Assembly: GCA_023398955.1 (NCBI GenBank)
Contig: JAEWRL010000185.1
Location: forward strand, 1 to 64,000
Source: Pseudomonadota bacterium
GTDB taxonomy: Bacteria; Myxococcota_A; Polyangia; Polyangiales; Polyangiaceae
DNA length: 64,000 nucleotides
Direction: 5' to 3'
Position 1 is the stretch's first letter; each line of letters starts with the position of its first letter. The position numbers and the translations under genes are program-made. This document shows positions 1-7,768 of this stretch, piece after piece. The notes under the pieces were generated by a model. It worked only from the letters and a program-made list of their open reading frames with translations, was not told the DNA's origin and did not search any database.

Positions 1-192
1 CGCACGCTCAGGATGATTGGAGCGCGCCTGCTCATACGCCTTCTTGTAGCGCGCGAGATCCGCTTGCTGCAGTTCGCAGAGCTTCGCCATCTCCGCAAGC
101 TGCTCGAGCAGCTCATTGCATCTACCAGCGAGCTCGGCGACCTCTTGCTGGAGAGCCCCGATAAGCTCTCGACTGTCTGCCTCAAACCTCTT
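1..192 (-). pseudogene. IS66-family transposase N-terminal fragment
   Basis: Read on the minus strand, this stretch encodes a coiled-coil-like segment containing ELIGALQQEV, NELLEQLAEM and ADLARYKKAYEQARSN, ending near HPER at the window edge. It resembles the N-terminal leucine-zipper region of IS66-type transposases (TnpC) in deltaproteobacteria. The frame stays open upstream to a TAG at 265-267, but I find no ATG, GTG or TTG in that interval, so the 5' end is probably missing or altered. The rest of the protein, if present, lies outside the window. Family assignment is from memory of the motif pattern. An unrelated coiled-coil protein is possible. Confidence 0.45.
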
Positions 193-285
193 CGGGCTGC
201 TGACGTTCCAGTGGAGTCCGCCGACTCTGCAGCTTTTGTCAATCCAGATGGTTGACAGTCGCGACTACACTGCTACGCTGCCCAA

Positions 286-567
286 GTGATTCGCACCGTC
301 TCCCTCTCGGCGGACGCCAAGAAGGACCTCAAAACCTGCCCGACCCACATCGTCCGCAGGTTCATGGCTTGGGTGGGCTCTGTTCAAACTGTCGGCCTTG
401 AGGAGACACGAAAATCTCCTGGCTGGCACGATGAGCCTCTCAAGGGTCACTGGACGGGCCATCGTTCCGTCAGGCTCAACATCGCCTATCGCGCCATCTA
501 CCGCATCTCCAAGGATGGCTCCCTCGAACTCGTCCTCGTCGAGACCGTCAACAAGCACAGGTACTGA
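286..567 (+). CDS. RelE/HigB-family toxin (type II toxin-antitoxin)
   Basis: This 93-residue protein starts at GTG. The segment PGWHDEPLKG, then GHRSVRLNIAYRAIYRI and the C-terminal VETVNKHRY match a RelE/HigB-like mRNA interferase subfamily in which Arg residues on the beta sheet act in ribosome-dependent cleavage. Two bases separate its stop from the next ATG, and that gene encodes an Xre-type HTH protein. Toxin-first order is the HigBA arrangement. Such pairs normally autoregulate through the antitoxin and the toxin-antitoxin complex. The toxin length and both conserved blocks look intact, so the locus may be active. Placement beside an IS66 fragment suggests acquisition with mobile DNA. 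Confidence 0.8.
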   Translation: MIRTVSLSADAKKDLKTCPTHIVRRFMAWVGSVQTVGLEETRKSPGWHDEPLKGHWTGHRSVRLNIAYRAIYRISKDGSLELVLVETVNKHRY

Positions 568-569
568 CC

Positions 570-908
570 ATGCCCCCCAAGAAAGCTCCCGCCAAGGCAA
601 AGCAACTCAACGCTTCCACCAACGCCTTTCTCCAGTCGCTCAACGCTGGTCCGCTCACCTTTGCCCAGCTCCTTTCCAGTATCCGTGAGTCTGACCAGCA
701 GTCCCTCGCCCAGTTCGCCGCTCGCCTGGACATCTCTCGACAGCACCTCCACCAGCTCGAATCCGGCTCCAAGCGTGTTAGCCCAGAGCGCGCCCTACGC
801 TTTGCTCAAGTCCTCGGCTACAACGAGCTTTACTTCGTTCAACTCGCTCTCCAAGACATCGTTGACGACATCGGTATTCACGCAAAGGTCGAAGTCAATG
901 TCGCGTAG
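570..908 (+). CDS. Xre-family HTH antitoxin
   Basis: A 112-residue protein. The central part carries a helix-turn-helix: SLAQFAARLDISRQHLHQLE followed by GSKRVSPERALRFAQVLGY, the usual Cro/C1 layout. The first 15 residues are Lys/Pro/Ala-rich and probably disordered. The C-terminal tail (VQLALQDIVDDIG) is the likely toxin-contacting segment. It is encoded 2 bp after the RelE/HigB-like toxin and almost certainly cotranscribed. The expected role is to neutralise the toxin and repress the shared promoter. A stand-alone Xre regulator is the alternative, but the spacing argues for a toxin-antitoxin pair. Confidence 0.8.
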   Translation: MPPKKAPAKAKQLNASTNAFLQSLNAGPLTFAQLLSSIRESDQQSLAQFAARLDISRQHLHQLESGSKRVSPERALRFAQVLGYNELYFVQLALQDIVDDIGIHAKVEVNVA

Positions 909-1500
909 GGCCACCCAACGAGCCATTGCTTCTGACATGGGGGCTGGTAACATGTCCCATCCTGAAAGCTCTCCGGGAGGCGGCTGGTCGCCGCCATCTC
1001 TTCGGGTCGTGGCAACCTCAAGCGATTCTGCGCTTTCCCCCATGCAGCAGAATGGCAGCCCGTTGGGCAGACCTAAGCGGGGCCGACTCGATGTCGCCTT
1101 GGCGCTGGCGTCATGCGTCGTCGACGCGACGGCGAAAAGGGTCTGCCCGAAGAAGGGAGTGGGCGACCGCTGCAAGCAGATCCTTTAGCAGAACCTTTCA
1201 GTCAGTTCGCGAAGACCTGGTCCCACGCGTCGAAGAGCTGCTCCGGCGAGGCTGGCGACCTGCGACGTTGGAACGAACTCGCAAACGGTGATCCTGGTGT
1301 GCCCATCAACGCGTTGCTGACCGACGAGGCCCTCGCTGCGCCCGGGACCGGGAGAACGCCAGCCGTTGGTTGCGAACCATTGGGAAAGGCGGGCTGGGGC
1401 CACCTCTTGGAAGCGCCCGCCTCACCTCCCTCCAGCACTGCTCTCCACCAGGCGGGCACGGGTCCCTGCGGCAAGCGCGGCCAACCGGGCCGGACGCCGC
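909..1500. other. 592-bp interval without a supported gene
   Basis: Several overlapping open frames exist on both strands here, as expected in G+C-rich DNA. None gives a recognisable domain, a plausible ribosome binding site or consistent codon use. I see no terminal inverted repeat for an IS66 copy. The stretch lies between the toxin-antitoxin pair and the 3' end of the GH5 gene and may be decayed mobile DNA. Confidence 0.5.
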
Positions 1501-2592
1501 TCAGGCTCCTCGCCCCGTGAGAAGCCGCAAGAGCTCCCAGTCGACCCGGTCCGGGTTCGCGTACTGCGGACTATGAGCAAACCGCCTCTCCCCTTCGCTA
1601 ACGAGGCCGAAGTCGAGGTTCTTGTAGTTCCAGTAGGTCCAGCCGATGTGGTGGGCGCCGAAGAGCGCGAGAGTGTCACTCATCCAGGCCAGCTGACTTC
1701 GTCGGTCTGCACCCCCAGCATAGACCCCAAACTCCCCGCAGCAGACGGGGACATCATGACGCTCACGGAAGCGAAGCACCGGGTCCAAATGTCGGGCAAG
1801 GCGGGAACTGTCCCAGGCTCCGTGCTCCAGCGGCAGGCGATGACCCGTACCTTCCGGCAGCTCATAGCGGCCCGGATAGGAGCGCCGGACCCGGAACACG
1901 TCACCCTCGAGCCACGGCGCGAGCTGATGAGTGAAGACGATAGGGCTATAGAAATGGAAAGAGTAGACGACGTTGTCGTCCACGACGGGTGTGAGCCGCT
2001 CGAATTCGGCAGTGTTGTTCCAGAGGTTCGACGCCAATACTAGGGTGGCTTCGGGCGCCAAGCGGCGGACTTCCCTCGCGAGCTCGGCCTGGACCTCGTT
2101 CCACAGGGCAGAGGTGGGCGCCACCGGCTCGTTGAGGAGCTCCAGCACGATCCCCGGCGTGCGTCCATAGCGCGCCCCCAAATGCGACCAGATCCTCAGG
2201 CAGTCCTCTCGCCGAGCAGGCTCCGTGAAGAGGGGTTGCTCGGTGCTCATGCCTTGATGGAAGTCATGGCCTGGACACCTGTGGAGATCCAGGATCACCT
2301 TCAAGCCTTCCCCGACAATCGTGTCGACTGCCGCGTCGAGGAGCGCGAGGACGTCCTCGCGGGGCGTGAGTGTGTCCGGAGCGAAGGCGACGTGCCAATC
2401 CAAGGGCAGACGCACGTGGTCGAAGCCCCATGCTCTGACGCGCTGAGCGTCGGCTGGTCCGAGGAAACCGCGCAGGTGCTCCGCCAGTCCCGGGAAGCTG
2501 TCGGGATCGTTGCCCTCAATCGCATCGAGCTGGCTGAACCAGCCTCCGAGATTCACGCCACGTGGTGGTCCTCCTGGAGTTCTCGGACTCAT
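1501..2592 (-). CDS. Glycoside hydrolase family 5 (cellulase-type)
   Basis: A 363-residue (beta/alpha)8-barrel enzyme. It begins with the GVNLGGWF motif common in GH5 and glucan 1,3-beta-glucosidase-like members. The acid/base Glu lies in LELLNEPVAP at about residue 155, and the nucleophile Glu in CCGEFGVY at about 287. HFYSPIVFTHQ and WTYWNYKN are also GH5-like. The likely reaction is hydrolysis of a beta-glucan such as cellulose, mannan or laminarin; the subfamily cannot be set by eye. I chose the internal ATG at 2592 because conserved sequence starts just after it; an upstream in-frame start at 2649 exists. There is no signal peptide, which is odd for a cell-wall enzyme and suggests a cytoplasmic role on imported oligosaccharides or export by another route. 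Confidence 0.85.
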   Translation of the reverse strand: MSPRTPGGPPRGVNLGGWFSQLDAIEGNDPDSFPGLAEHLRGFLGPADAQRVRAWGFDHVRLPLDWHVAFAPDTLTPREDVLALLDAAVDTIVGEGLKVILDLHRCPGHDFHQGMSTEQPLFTEPARREDCLRIWSHLGARYGRTPGIVLELLNEPVAPTSALWNEVQAELAREVRRLAPEATLVLASNLWNNTAEFERLTPVVDDNVVYSFHFYSPIVFTHQLAPWLEGDVFRVRRSYPGRYELPEGTGHRLPLEHGAWDSSRLARHLDPVLRFRERHDVPVCCGEFGVYAGGADRRSQLAWMSDTLALFGAHHIGWTYWNYKNLDFGLVSEGERRFAHSPQYANPDRVDWELLRLLTGRGA

Positions 2593-2974
2593 CGTGCAGC
2601 GCCTGCCTGCGGTCGGGAGGGAAATGCCCGTCTGCGAAGCGGGCCACACGAGGGGGGTGCACTAGGTCCTGGTTCCATCGCGTTCAAGCTTGTCGGCACG
2701 GGGTCAATGTACGATAGGCTCGCTGAAACTCTCGTCAACAGCTGTGCTACCTGGTCCACCTGCACCCACACCAGCTGCGATGCAAATCTCGGTCACGGCG
2801 GTGCGGGTCGACGCGCGGACACCGCAAACTTTGCGCAACGAGCGCACACAATGATGCGCAGATCGTCGAGAAAAGCGCTAGCGGTTCGCATCCAGCTCGC
2901 CGCGCGACGGAATCGATGCAAAGCATAGAGTACTTCTTCCTCAACTCACTTTGCATCTCGAAGGTACGAACGGC
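2593..2974. promoter_or_regulatory. Divergent GH5/GH10 intergenic region
   Basis: A 382-bp gap between the divergently transcribed GH5 (-) and GH10 (+) genes, so both promoters should lie here. I could not single out a convincing -35/-10 or sigma-54 element. The proximal end carries a GAAGG Shine-Dalgarno sequence at 2960-2964 for the GH10 gene. No convincing coding frame is present. Confidence 0.4.
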
Positions 2975-4237
2975 ATGCGAACGCACCATGGCGGCTGTTG
3001 CGCGGTAACCGGGCTAGCCAGACTCTTCATTGCGGGCCTCCTCGCGAGCTGCTCCACTTCCAACAGTTCGCCTGGCTCGTCCTCGTGCGAAAGCTCCTGC
3101 GACGCGGGCGCGTGTCGAGACGGACGCTGTGTCGAAGGCGGTGCCGGTAGCGGCTCTGATTGGGGCGCCTCGGGGAACGGCGGCGACCTCGCTGAGGGAG
3201 GGGCACGAACTCAGGGCGGCTCCTCCAGCACCGGCGGCTCCTCCAGCACCGGCGGCTTCACCAACACCGGCGGCTTCACCAGCACCGGCGGCTCCTCCAG
3301 CACCGGCGGCTCTACCAGCACCGGCGGCTCTACCAGCACCGGCGGCTCCTCCAGCACCGGCGGCTCCTCCTCGACCAAGTTCGTTGGCAACATCACGACG
3401 CGGGATGGAGTGGATACGAGCGGGAGGACCTTCGCCACGTACTGGGACCAGATCACCCCTGAGAATGCGGGCAAGTGGGGATCCGTGCAGTGGAGCGAGG
3501 GCACGTACAACTGGACGACCCTTGATGCGATCTATGACTATGCCAGCACCCACGGCATCATTTTCAAGCAGCACGCCTTCGTGTGGGGCAGCCAACAGCC
3601 CAACTTCAATATTGGGGAGACGCAGGTCAAGGACTGGATGAATGCCTTCTGCTCCCGCTACCCCGAGACCAGGCTGATCGATGTCGTCAACGAACCGCCG
3701 CCGCACACCACCCCAGCCTACGCGAACAGCATTGGCGGCGGAACGAACGGGTCCTGGCAGTGGATCATCAACTCTTTCAAGTGGGCTCGCGAGGCATGCC
3801 CGAACGCGATCCTCATTCTCAACGACTACAACAATATCGAGTGGCCCAACGACAACAACCACTTCATCGGCATCGTCAAGACCATTCAGGCCGCCGGAGC
3901 TCCGATCGACGCGCTCGGGGCGCAGGCGCACGACCTCGATCTTGCTGACTTCCAGACGGTGAAGACCTTGCTGGCCAAGTTGCACAATGACACGGGCCTG
4001 CCGGTATACATCACCGAGTACGACCCAAGCACCTCCGACGACAACGCGCAGCTCAACATGTACCGTGAGCACATGTCCCACTTCCTTCAGACCGACTACA
4101 TCCCTGGCATCACCATTTGGGGGTGGATCTACGGGCAGACGTGGAACCTGGCTCCCGAGAGTGGACTCATCAGGAATGGGGCTCCACGCCCTGCCATGAC
4201 ATGGCTCATGGAGGAGCTAGGACGGCCCAGCCCATGA
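2975..4237 (+). CDS. Secreted GH10 endo-beta-1,4-xylanase lipoprotein
   Basis: A 420-residue protein. A signal peptide ends in a lipobox (AGLLASC), predicting an acylated outer-membrane or surface lipoprotein. A short Cys-rich segment and a GGSSST-type repeat tether follow. The rest is a GH10 barrel: WDQITPENAGKW near the start, acid/base Glu240 in VVNEPPP, nucleophile Glu348 in ITEYDPS, and a late WGWIYGQTW. It should cleave xylan backbones at the cell surface with retention of configuration. The start at 2975 is preferred because GAAGG lies 10 bases upstream and it gives a good signal peptide; an upstream TTG at 2951 is in frame. It is divergent from the GH5 gene, which fits a plant-polysaccharide theme. 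Confidence 0.93.
   Translation: MRTHHGGCCAVTGLARLFIAGLLASCSTSNSSPGSSSCESSCDAGACRDGRCVEGGAGSGSDWGASGNGGDLAEGGARTQGGSSSTGGSSSTGGFTNTGGFTSTGGSSSTGGSTSTGGSTSTGGSSSTGGSSSTKFVGNITTRDGVDTSGRTFATYWDQITPENAGKWGSVQWSEGTYNWTTLDAIYDYASTHGIIFKQHAFVWGSQQPNFNIGETQVKDWMNAFCSRYPETRLIDVVNEPPPHTTPAYANSIGGGTNGSWQWIINSFKWAREACPNAILILNDYNNIEWPNDNNHFIGIVKTIQAAGAPIDALGAQAHDLDLADFQTVKTLLAKLHNDTGLPVYITEYDPSTSDDNAQLNMYREHMSHFLQTDYIPGITIWGWIYGQTWNLAPESGLIRNGAPRPAMTWLMEELGRPSP
3215..3376 (+). repeat. 18-bp tandem repeats encoding a GGSSST tether
   Basis: About nine units of ggcggctcctccagcacc with variants, all in frame with the GH10 gene, encode the flexible linker GGSSSTGGSSSTGGFTNT and onward between lipidated N terminus and catalytic domain. 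The unit is a multiple of three, so copy-number change would alter tether length without breaking the frame. Confidence 0.9.
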
Positions 4238-4246
4238 GACGACCTG

Positions 4247-5293
4247 TCAGTCCCGGGTGATCATGCTGACCCCGAGCTGATCACGGCCAGCATCCGAGAC
4301 CCATGCCACACCGCGAGGCCCCGCCGTAATCGCCGTGATATAGCCGCGCTCATTGCGCGTCATGAGCTGCGGAGAGCCGCCTTTGCCGAGGATCTCGTAG
4401 AGCCCTTGCACGTGTCCGCAGTAGATGCGCTCGGAAACGGCAATTGGAGAGCAGATGGAATCCCTCACCATGACCTCTTCCCCGTGCAGATCCAGGGGAA
4501 CGCGCCGCACCTCCAGGGCGTTTCCATCATAGTAGTAGATATGCTCTTGCCACGACTCGAGCATCGACGGTGCGCGGCCCTCGCGCGGAGAGCCGAAGGT
4601 CGGCGGGCCGCCAACGGTTGCCACACGCCCCAATCGCCACCGCCCGGCCGCTGGCCGCTCGACGAAGAAGACAGCATCACCCACCAACGTCATGGCGTCG
4701 ACGTGTCCGGGAGAGGAGTAGAGCTCGGCGGGAATGCGTCCTTCCAAGGTCCGGATCGTGAAGCGACCAGCGGAGGATCGCTCGAGCCATGCAAGCTCAT
4801 CCCGTTCACCGACGAAGTACTGAGGCGGGTTCCGTGCGGCGCCGAGGCGCTGCGGCTCTCCCTTCGCGAGCGGCAGCTTCCAGATGGCCCCATCAGCCCA
4901 GTACACGACGGCGTCGTCCATCAGCGTTGCCCCTTGCCCTGCCTGGAGAGGCCGTCGCTGCGCGGCCTCGCCGGGAGCGAAGCGGAAAAGGGCCTCCTGC
5001 GTCAGGAGGTGAACCACATGCCCCTGCAGAACGACGGACGCCCCATAGGCCGAGACGTCCAGGCTCGCCAACGTGACGGGATTATTGACCGCGGCAGCGC
5101 TCGGAGGTGGCTGAGCCGAGGGTGACGACACTGAACTCCCGAGAACCGCCGCGCTCGCGACAGCCTTCGGAGCGGTCCCTGACCCCATGTCGCAGCCCAA
5201 TGCCATTGTCGTGACGAGCAAACCAAGAGCCGAGCTCCTGCGCGGCCGGGCAGCGGTGGAAACAGCGTCCGACCTCCCGCGCGATGGCTCCAT
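4247..5293 (-). CDS. Putative lipoprotein with beta-propeller-like repeats
   Basis: A 348-residue protein, convergent with the GH10 gene (stops 9 bp apart). The ATG at 5293 gives a basic N terminus, a hydrophobic stretch and a possible lipobox (MALGC); longer in-frame starts at 5341 and 5377 would push the signal too far inside. After a Ser/Ala/Pro-rich linker, the body has short repeated blocks such as LMDDAVVYWADG, LVGDAVFFVE, SWQEHIYYYDG and ERIYCGHVQGLYEI. These resemble blades of TolB- or DUF5050-type propellers seen in myxobacterial lipoproteins. No catalytic motif is visible, so function is unknown. It is divergent from the RIO kinase gene. Confidence 0.75.
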   Translation of the reverse strand: MEPSRGRSDAVSTAARPRRSSALGLLVTTMALGCDMGSGTAPKAVASAAVLGSSVSSPSAQPPPSAAAVNNPVTLASLDVSAYGASVVLQGHVVHLLTQEALFRFAPGEAAQRRPLQAGQGATLMDDAVVYWADGAIWKLPLAKGEPQRLGAARNPPQYFVGERDELAWLERSSAGRFTIRTLEGRIPAELYSSPGHVDAMTLVGDAVFFVERPAAGRWRLGRVATVGGPPTFGSPREGRAPSMLESWQEHIYYYDGNALEVRRVPLDLHGEEVMVRDSICSPIAVSERIYCGHVQGLYEILGKGGSPQLMTRNERGYITAITAGPRGVAWVSDAGRDQLGVSMITRD

Positions 5294-5517
5294 GGCGCTA
5301 CGTAGCCCGAACCGGGTGTCCTCACCTCCGTGTTTGTCCATCGTTGATTCTGGCTTGTCTGACCTTCTGGGCTTCACGGCCGCCGAGCCTCCGGTCTAGC
5401 ACACGCCACGCCTCCAACCCGTCTCGTAGGCGTCGGGAGCGGCGGAGGTGTGTCGGAATCCAGTTCTCGCACGCCTCCCGCTGGCCCCTCGGCCCGCGGC
5501 GTGCTAGGGGCGCCGCC

Positions 5518-6672
5518 GTGCGAACCCCCGAAGTACTGGCCTCGCTCGTCGACGAAGGAATCATCGAGGATGTCCTGCGCCCGCTGATGAGCGGCAAGGA
5601 GGCTCAGGTCTACCTTGTCGCGTCCGGTGGACGCGAGTTCGTGGCCAAGGTCTACAAGGACGCTGACACACGCTCGTTCAAGCACCGCTCGAGCTACACC
5701 GAGGGTCGGAAGGTGCGGAACACGCGGGATCAGCGCGCCATCGACAAGCGCTCGAGGCACGGTAGGACTCAAGACGAGGCAGCCTGGCGCTCCGCCGAGG
5801 TCGACGCAATCTACCGCCTCCGAGCCGCAGGTGTCCGCGTTCCAGCACCCCATCACTTCATCGACGGCGTGCTGATCATGGAGCTGGTGCTGGGAGCAGA
5901 CGGCACTCCCGCACCGCGGCTCGCCGACGCTAGCATCACTCGGGACCAGGCGAGGGCCATCTACGGGCAGCTGATCCAGGAGACCACGCGCATGCTCTGC
6001 GCTGGCGTGGTGCATGGGGACCTGTCCGAGTTCAATGTTCTGCTCGCCGCCGACGGCCCTGTGATCATCGACTTCCCCCAGTCCGTCGATCCGGCAAAGA
6101 ATCCAAACGCGCGACGCTTACTGCTGCGCGACGTCGAGAACCTTCACCGCTTCCTCGCGCGCTACGTGCCAGAATGCCGGCGAGTACCCTATGCCGAAGA
6201 GATGTGGGCGCTGTACGAGAGCAATCAGCTGAAGCCGGACACCGAACTCCGGGGACAGTACCGGGACACGCGAAAAGCTGCCGATACCGGCGCTCTGCTG
6301 GCCCTTCTCGACGAGGAGCGGCGTGACGGCGCGGCTCGCCATCGGCATCAGGAGGCGCGCCCCGCCGCACGTTCGACGCAGCCGAGCCCGCAACGACGTG
6401 TCGAGGTCATCGTCCCCAAGAGCGGCCCTGGGAGGCATAGGAGCGCCAAGCCGCAACGCGTCGAGGTCATCGTTCGCAAGAGCTCGACGGTCAGTAGTCC
6501 CCCGCCCCGCTCCCCGGAACGGCCCGCGAGTGGCGAACGACAAACGCCCTCTGCCAGCCCACCGGAGAATCAGGGCGGTGCAGCGTCGGCGAGCAGCAAG
6601 CGTCGCCGACGCCGCCGCCGGCGTGCTCCGGCCTCCAGCAGCCCGAACAACAGCAGCAGCTCCGCGAGTTAG
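5518..6672 (+). CDS. RIO-family atypical protein kinase
   Basis: A 384-residue protein. The kinase core is complete: GKEAQVYLV in the nucleotide loop, the ATP-binding Lys44 in EFVAKVYK, catalytic Asp168 in HGDLSEFNVL, and metal-binding Asp185 in IIDFPQSVD. The HGDxSxxN and IDFPQ signatures define RIO1-like kinases, known for 40S ribosome maturation in archaea and eukaryotes and of unclear role in bacteria. I chose the GTG at 5518 because AGGGG lies about 8 bases upstream and homology starts there; the upstream extension is low-complexity Arg-rich. The C-terminal 100 residues are basic, hold two copies of RVEVIVxKS and end in an Arg run typical of nucleic-acid binding. It may act on ribosomes or RNA, by inference. 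Confidence 0.88.
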   Translation: MRTPEVLASLVDEGIIEDVLRPLMSGKEAQVYLVASGGREFVAKVYKDADTRSFKHRSSYTEGRKVRNTRDQRAIDKRSRHGRTQDEAAWRSAEVDAIYRLRAAGVRVPAPHHFIDGVLIMELVLGADGTPAPRLADASITRDQARAIYGQLIQETTRMLCAGVVHGDLSEFNVLLAADGPVIIDFPQSVDPAKNPNARRLLLRDVENLHRFLARYVPECRRVPYAEEMWALYESNQLKPDTELRGQYRDTRKAADTGALLALLDEERRDGAARHRHQEARPAARSTQPSPQRRVEVIVPKSGPGRHRSAKPQRVEVIVRKSSTVSSPPPRSPERPASGERQTPSASPPENQGGAASASSKRRRRRRRRAPASSSPNNSSSSAS

Positions 6673-6834
6673 CGCGAACGGGCGGAGGGGAGATGAGCGC
6701 ACTTCGGGGGAAGTTACCCGTGGCAATGTGTCACACCCTTTGCTCCCGGGCGCTCCCCGAGTAGGCGTCAAATGCTACGGCGCAGAAGTTGCAGCGGTGC
6801 GGCTCCAATCAACGATTAGCTGAAGGAGCAAGCC

Positions 6835-7536
6835 ATGGCCAAGGATGCGCATGGGAGAACGCAATCAACGCGCACGACACGCCGCGAGTCGAACGAGCAG
6901 GAGCACGAGCGCCCGAACAGCCCCACGCGACACCGCGCCGACCGGTCCGCGGCGAGCACCCCTCGGGTGCCTCCGCTCGATGGCGCCGAAGGTCGACCTA
7001 CCTATGAATCCCTGGGAGCACTCAGCGAGTACGAGGCGCGCACCGCTGCCGAAGGCAGTGACGAGTCCGTGGAGGCCATCGAAGAGCTGGCGCGCCCACC
7101 CGTTGCGGAAGAGGACGATCTCACGCCACCGAGGATGGCTACAGCGGCTGCGCGTCAGGGCGGTCCTCCCCACGAGGACGACCTGACGGTGGCGCCCGAC
7201 GAGCTCGGCGCCTCGTACTTGCGTGGTGCCGTTCAAGACAGCCGCGTCACCGGCGCTGAGGAAGAGGAGCTGCCCGCCGAAGAGGATCTTGTGACGCAAG
7301 AGTCCGAGCAACGACTGCTCGAGCAGGTGGCGCGCGAGTTCGAGGTGCGGGACGGCATCGTGCAACACCTGCCGGACGGCAGTGATCGCGAGCAAGACCT
7401 CTCAGAGGTGAGCATCGAGGCCGTGCGGTGGGCGCGCGCGCGCGGTGCCCGCACGCACGCCGAGGTGAGGAAAAAGGCGGGGGAGTATCTAAACCGCCGC
7501 GCGGAGCGGCTGGCGGCTGGCGCGGGCGAACCGTAG
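6835..7536 (+). CDS. Hydrophilic acidic protein of unknown function
   Basis: A 233-residue protein starting at an ATG with AAGGAG 7 bases upstream, one of the clearest ribosome binding sites in the window. The N-terminal 45 residues are basic and polar. The middle is rich in Glu/Asp (VAEEDDLTPP, HEDDLTVAPDE, AEEEELPAEEDL). The C-terminal half has amphipathic helices such as EQRLLEQVAREFEVRDG and VRKKAGEYLNRRAERL. There is no signal peptide or membrane segment. Two similar EEDDLT/EDDLT blocks suggest internal repetition. I do not recognise a family. The charge pattern would suit a binding or chaperone-like role, but that is a guess. Confidence 0.7.
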   Translation: MAKDAHGRTQSTRTTRRESNEQEHERPNSPTRHRADRSAASTPRVPPLDGAEGRPTYESLGALSEYEARTAAEGSDESVEAIEELARPPVAEEDDLTPPRMATAAARQGGPPHEDDLTVAPDELGASYLRGAVQDSRVTGAEEEELPAEEDLVTQESEQRLLEQVAREFEVRDGIVQHLPDGSDREQDLSEVSIEAVRWARARGARTHAEVRKKAGEYLNRRAERLAAGAGEP

Positions 7537-7614
7537 CGCACGGCCGCGCACCCCCGAGGCAAGAACGTCTCGGGGGCCTACCACCTGCGTCTCGGCGGCC
7601 TGTCGACAGAGGCG

Positions 7615-7714
7615 GGGGACGTAGGAGTACCGGTTCTTGCAAACAGCACGGAAAAATCCAGGCCATCGAACGTTGGTTCGACTGCCTGACGTTGCCGGGT
7701 TCAAGTCCGTCCCC
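7615..7714 (+). ncRNA. Candidate structured RNA with tRNA-like ends
   Basis: A 100-base interval closes with a perfect 7-bp stem, GGGGACG (7615-7621) with CGTCCCC (7708-7714), like an acceptor stem. Just before the 3' strand is GGGTTCAAGTCC (7697-7708), like a tRNA T loop, but the T stem pairs poorly. Inside is a strong hairpin: CAGGC 7659-7663 with GCCTG 7684-7688, then TCGAAC 7666-7671 with GTTCGA 7676-7681 around GTTG. No D arm or anticodon arm can be drawn and no CCA is encoded. It could be a small RNA, a decayed tRNA or an integrase attachment remnant. Strand is inferred from the T-loop-like sequence and from the flanking plus-strand genes. Confidence 0.35.
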
Positions 7715-7768
7715 TACGCTTGACGTCCATCAGCGGGGTGAGCCAGGCGCTCCCCGCGCGGAGGCTGA

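Noticed and set aside
13..255. 80-codon plus-strand open frame at the window start
   Set aside because: The minus strand of the same bases encodes a transposase-like coiled coil; the plus product has no recognisable feature.
661..1188. 175-codon plus-strand frame overlapping the antitoxin
   Set aside because: It is Ser/Pro low complexity out of frame with the antitoxin and lacks a ribosome binding site.
2182..2928. 248-codon plus-strand frame antisense to the GH5 gene
   Set aside because: It overlaps conserved GH5 coding sequence and has no domain.
3014..4081. 355-codon minus-strand open frame inside the GH10 gene
   Set aside because: It is antisense to a clear GH10 domain and a repeat tether; the product is Val/Arg/Ala low complexity.
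6729..6743. Sigma-54-like element TGTCAC-N5-TTGC upstream of the acidic protein gene
   Set aside because: The near-invariant GG of the -24 box is GT here, and no enhancer-binding protein gene or site is nearby. Kept only as a weak possibility.
7615..7714. Canonical tRNA or tRNA-Sec
   Set aside because: The acceptor-like stem and T-loop-like sequence are present, but no D arm or anticodon arm can be formed, there is no suitable TCA anticodon and the T stem pairs poorly. Listed as an unclassified RNA candidate instead.
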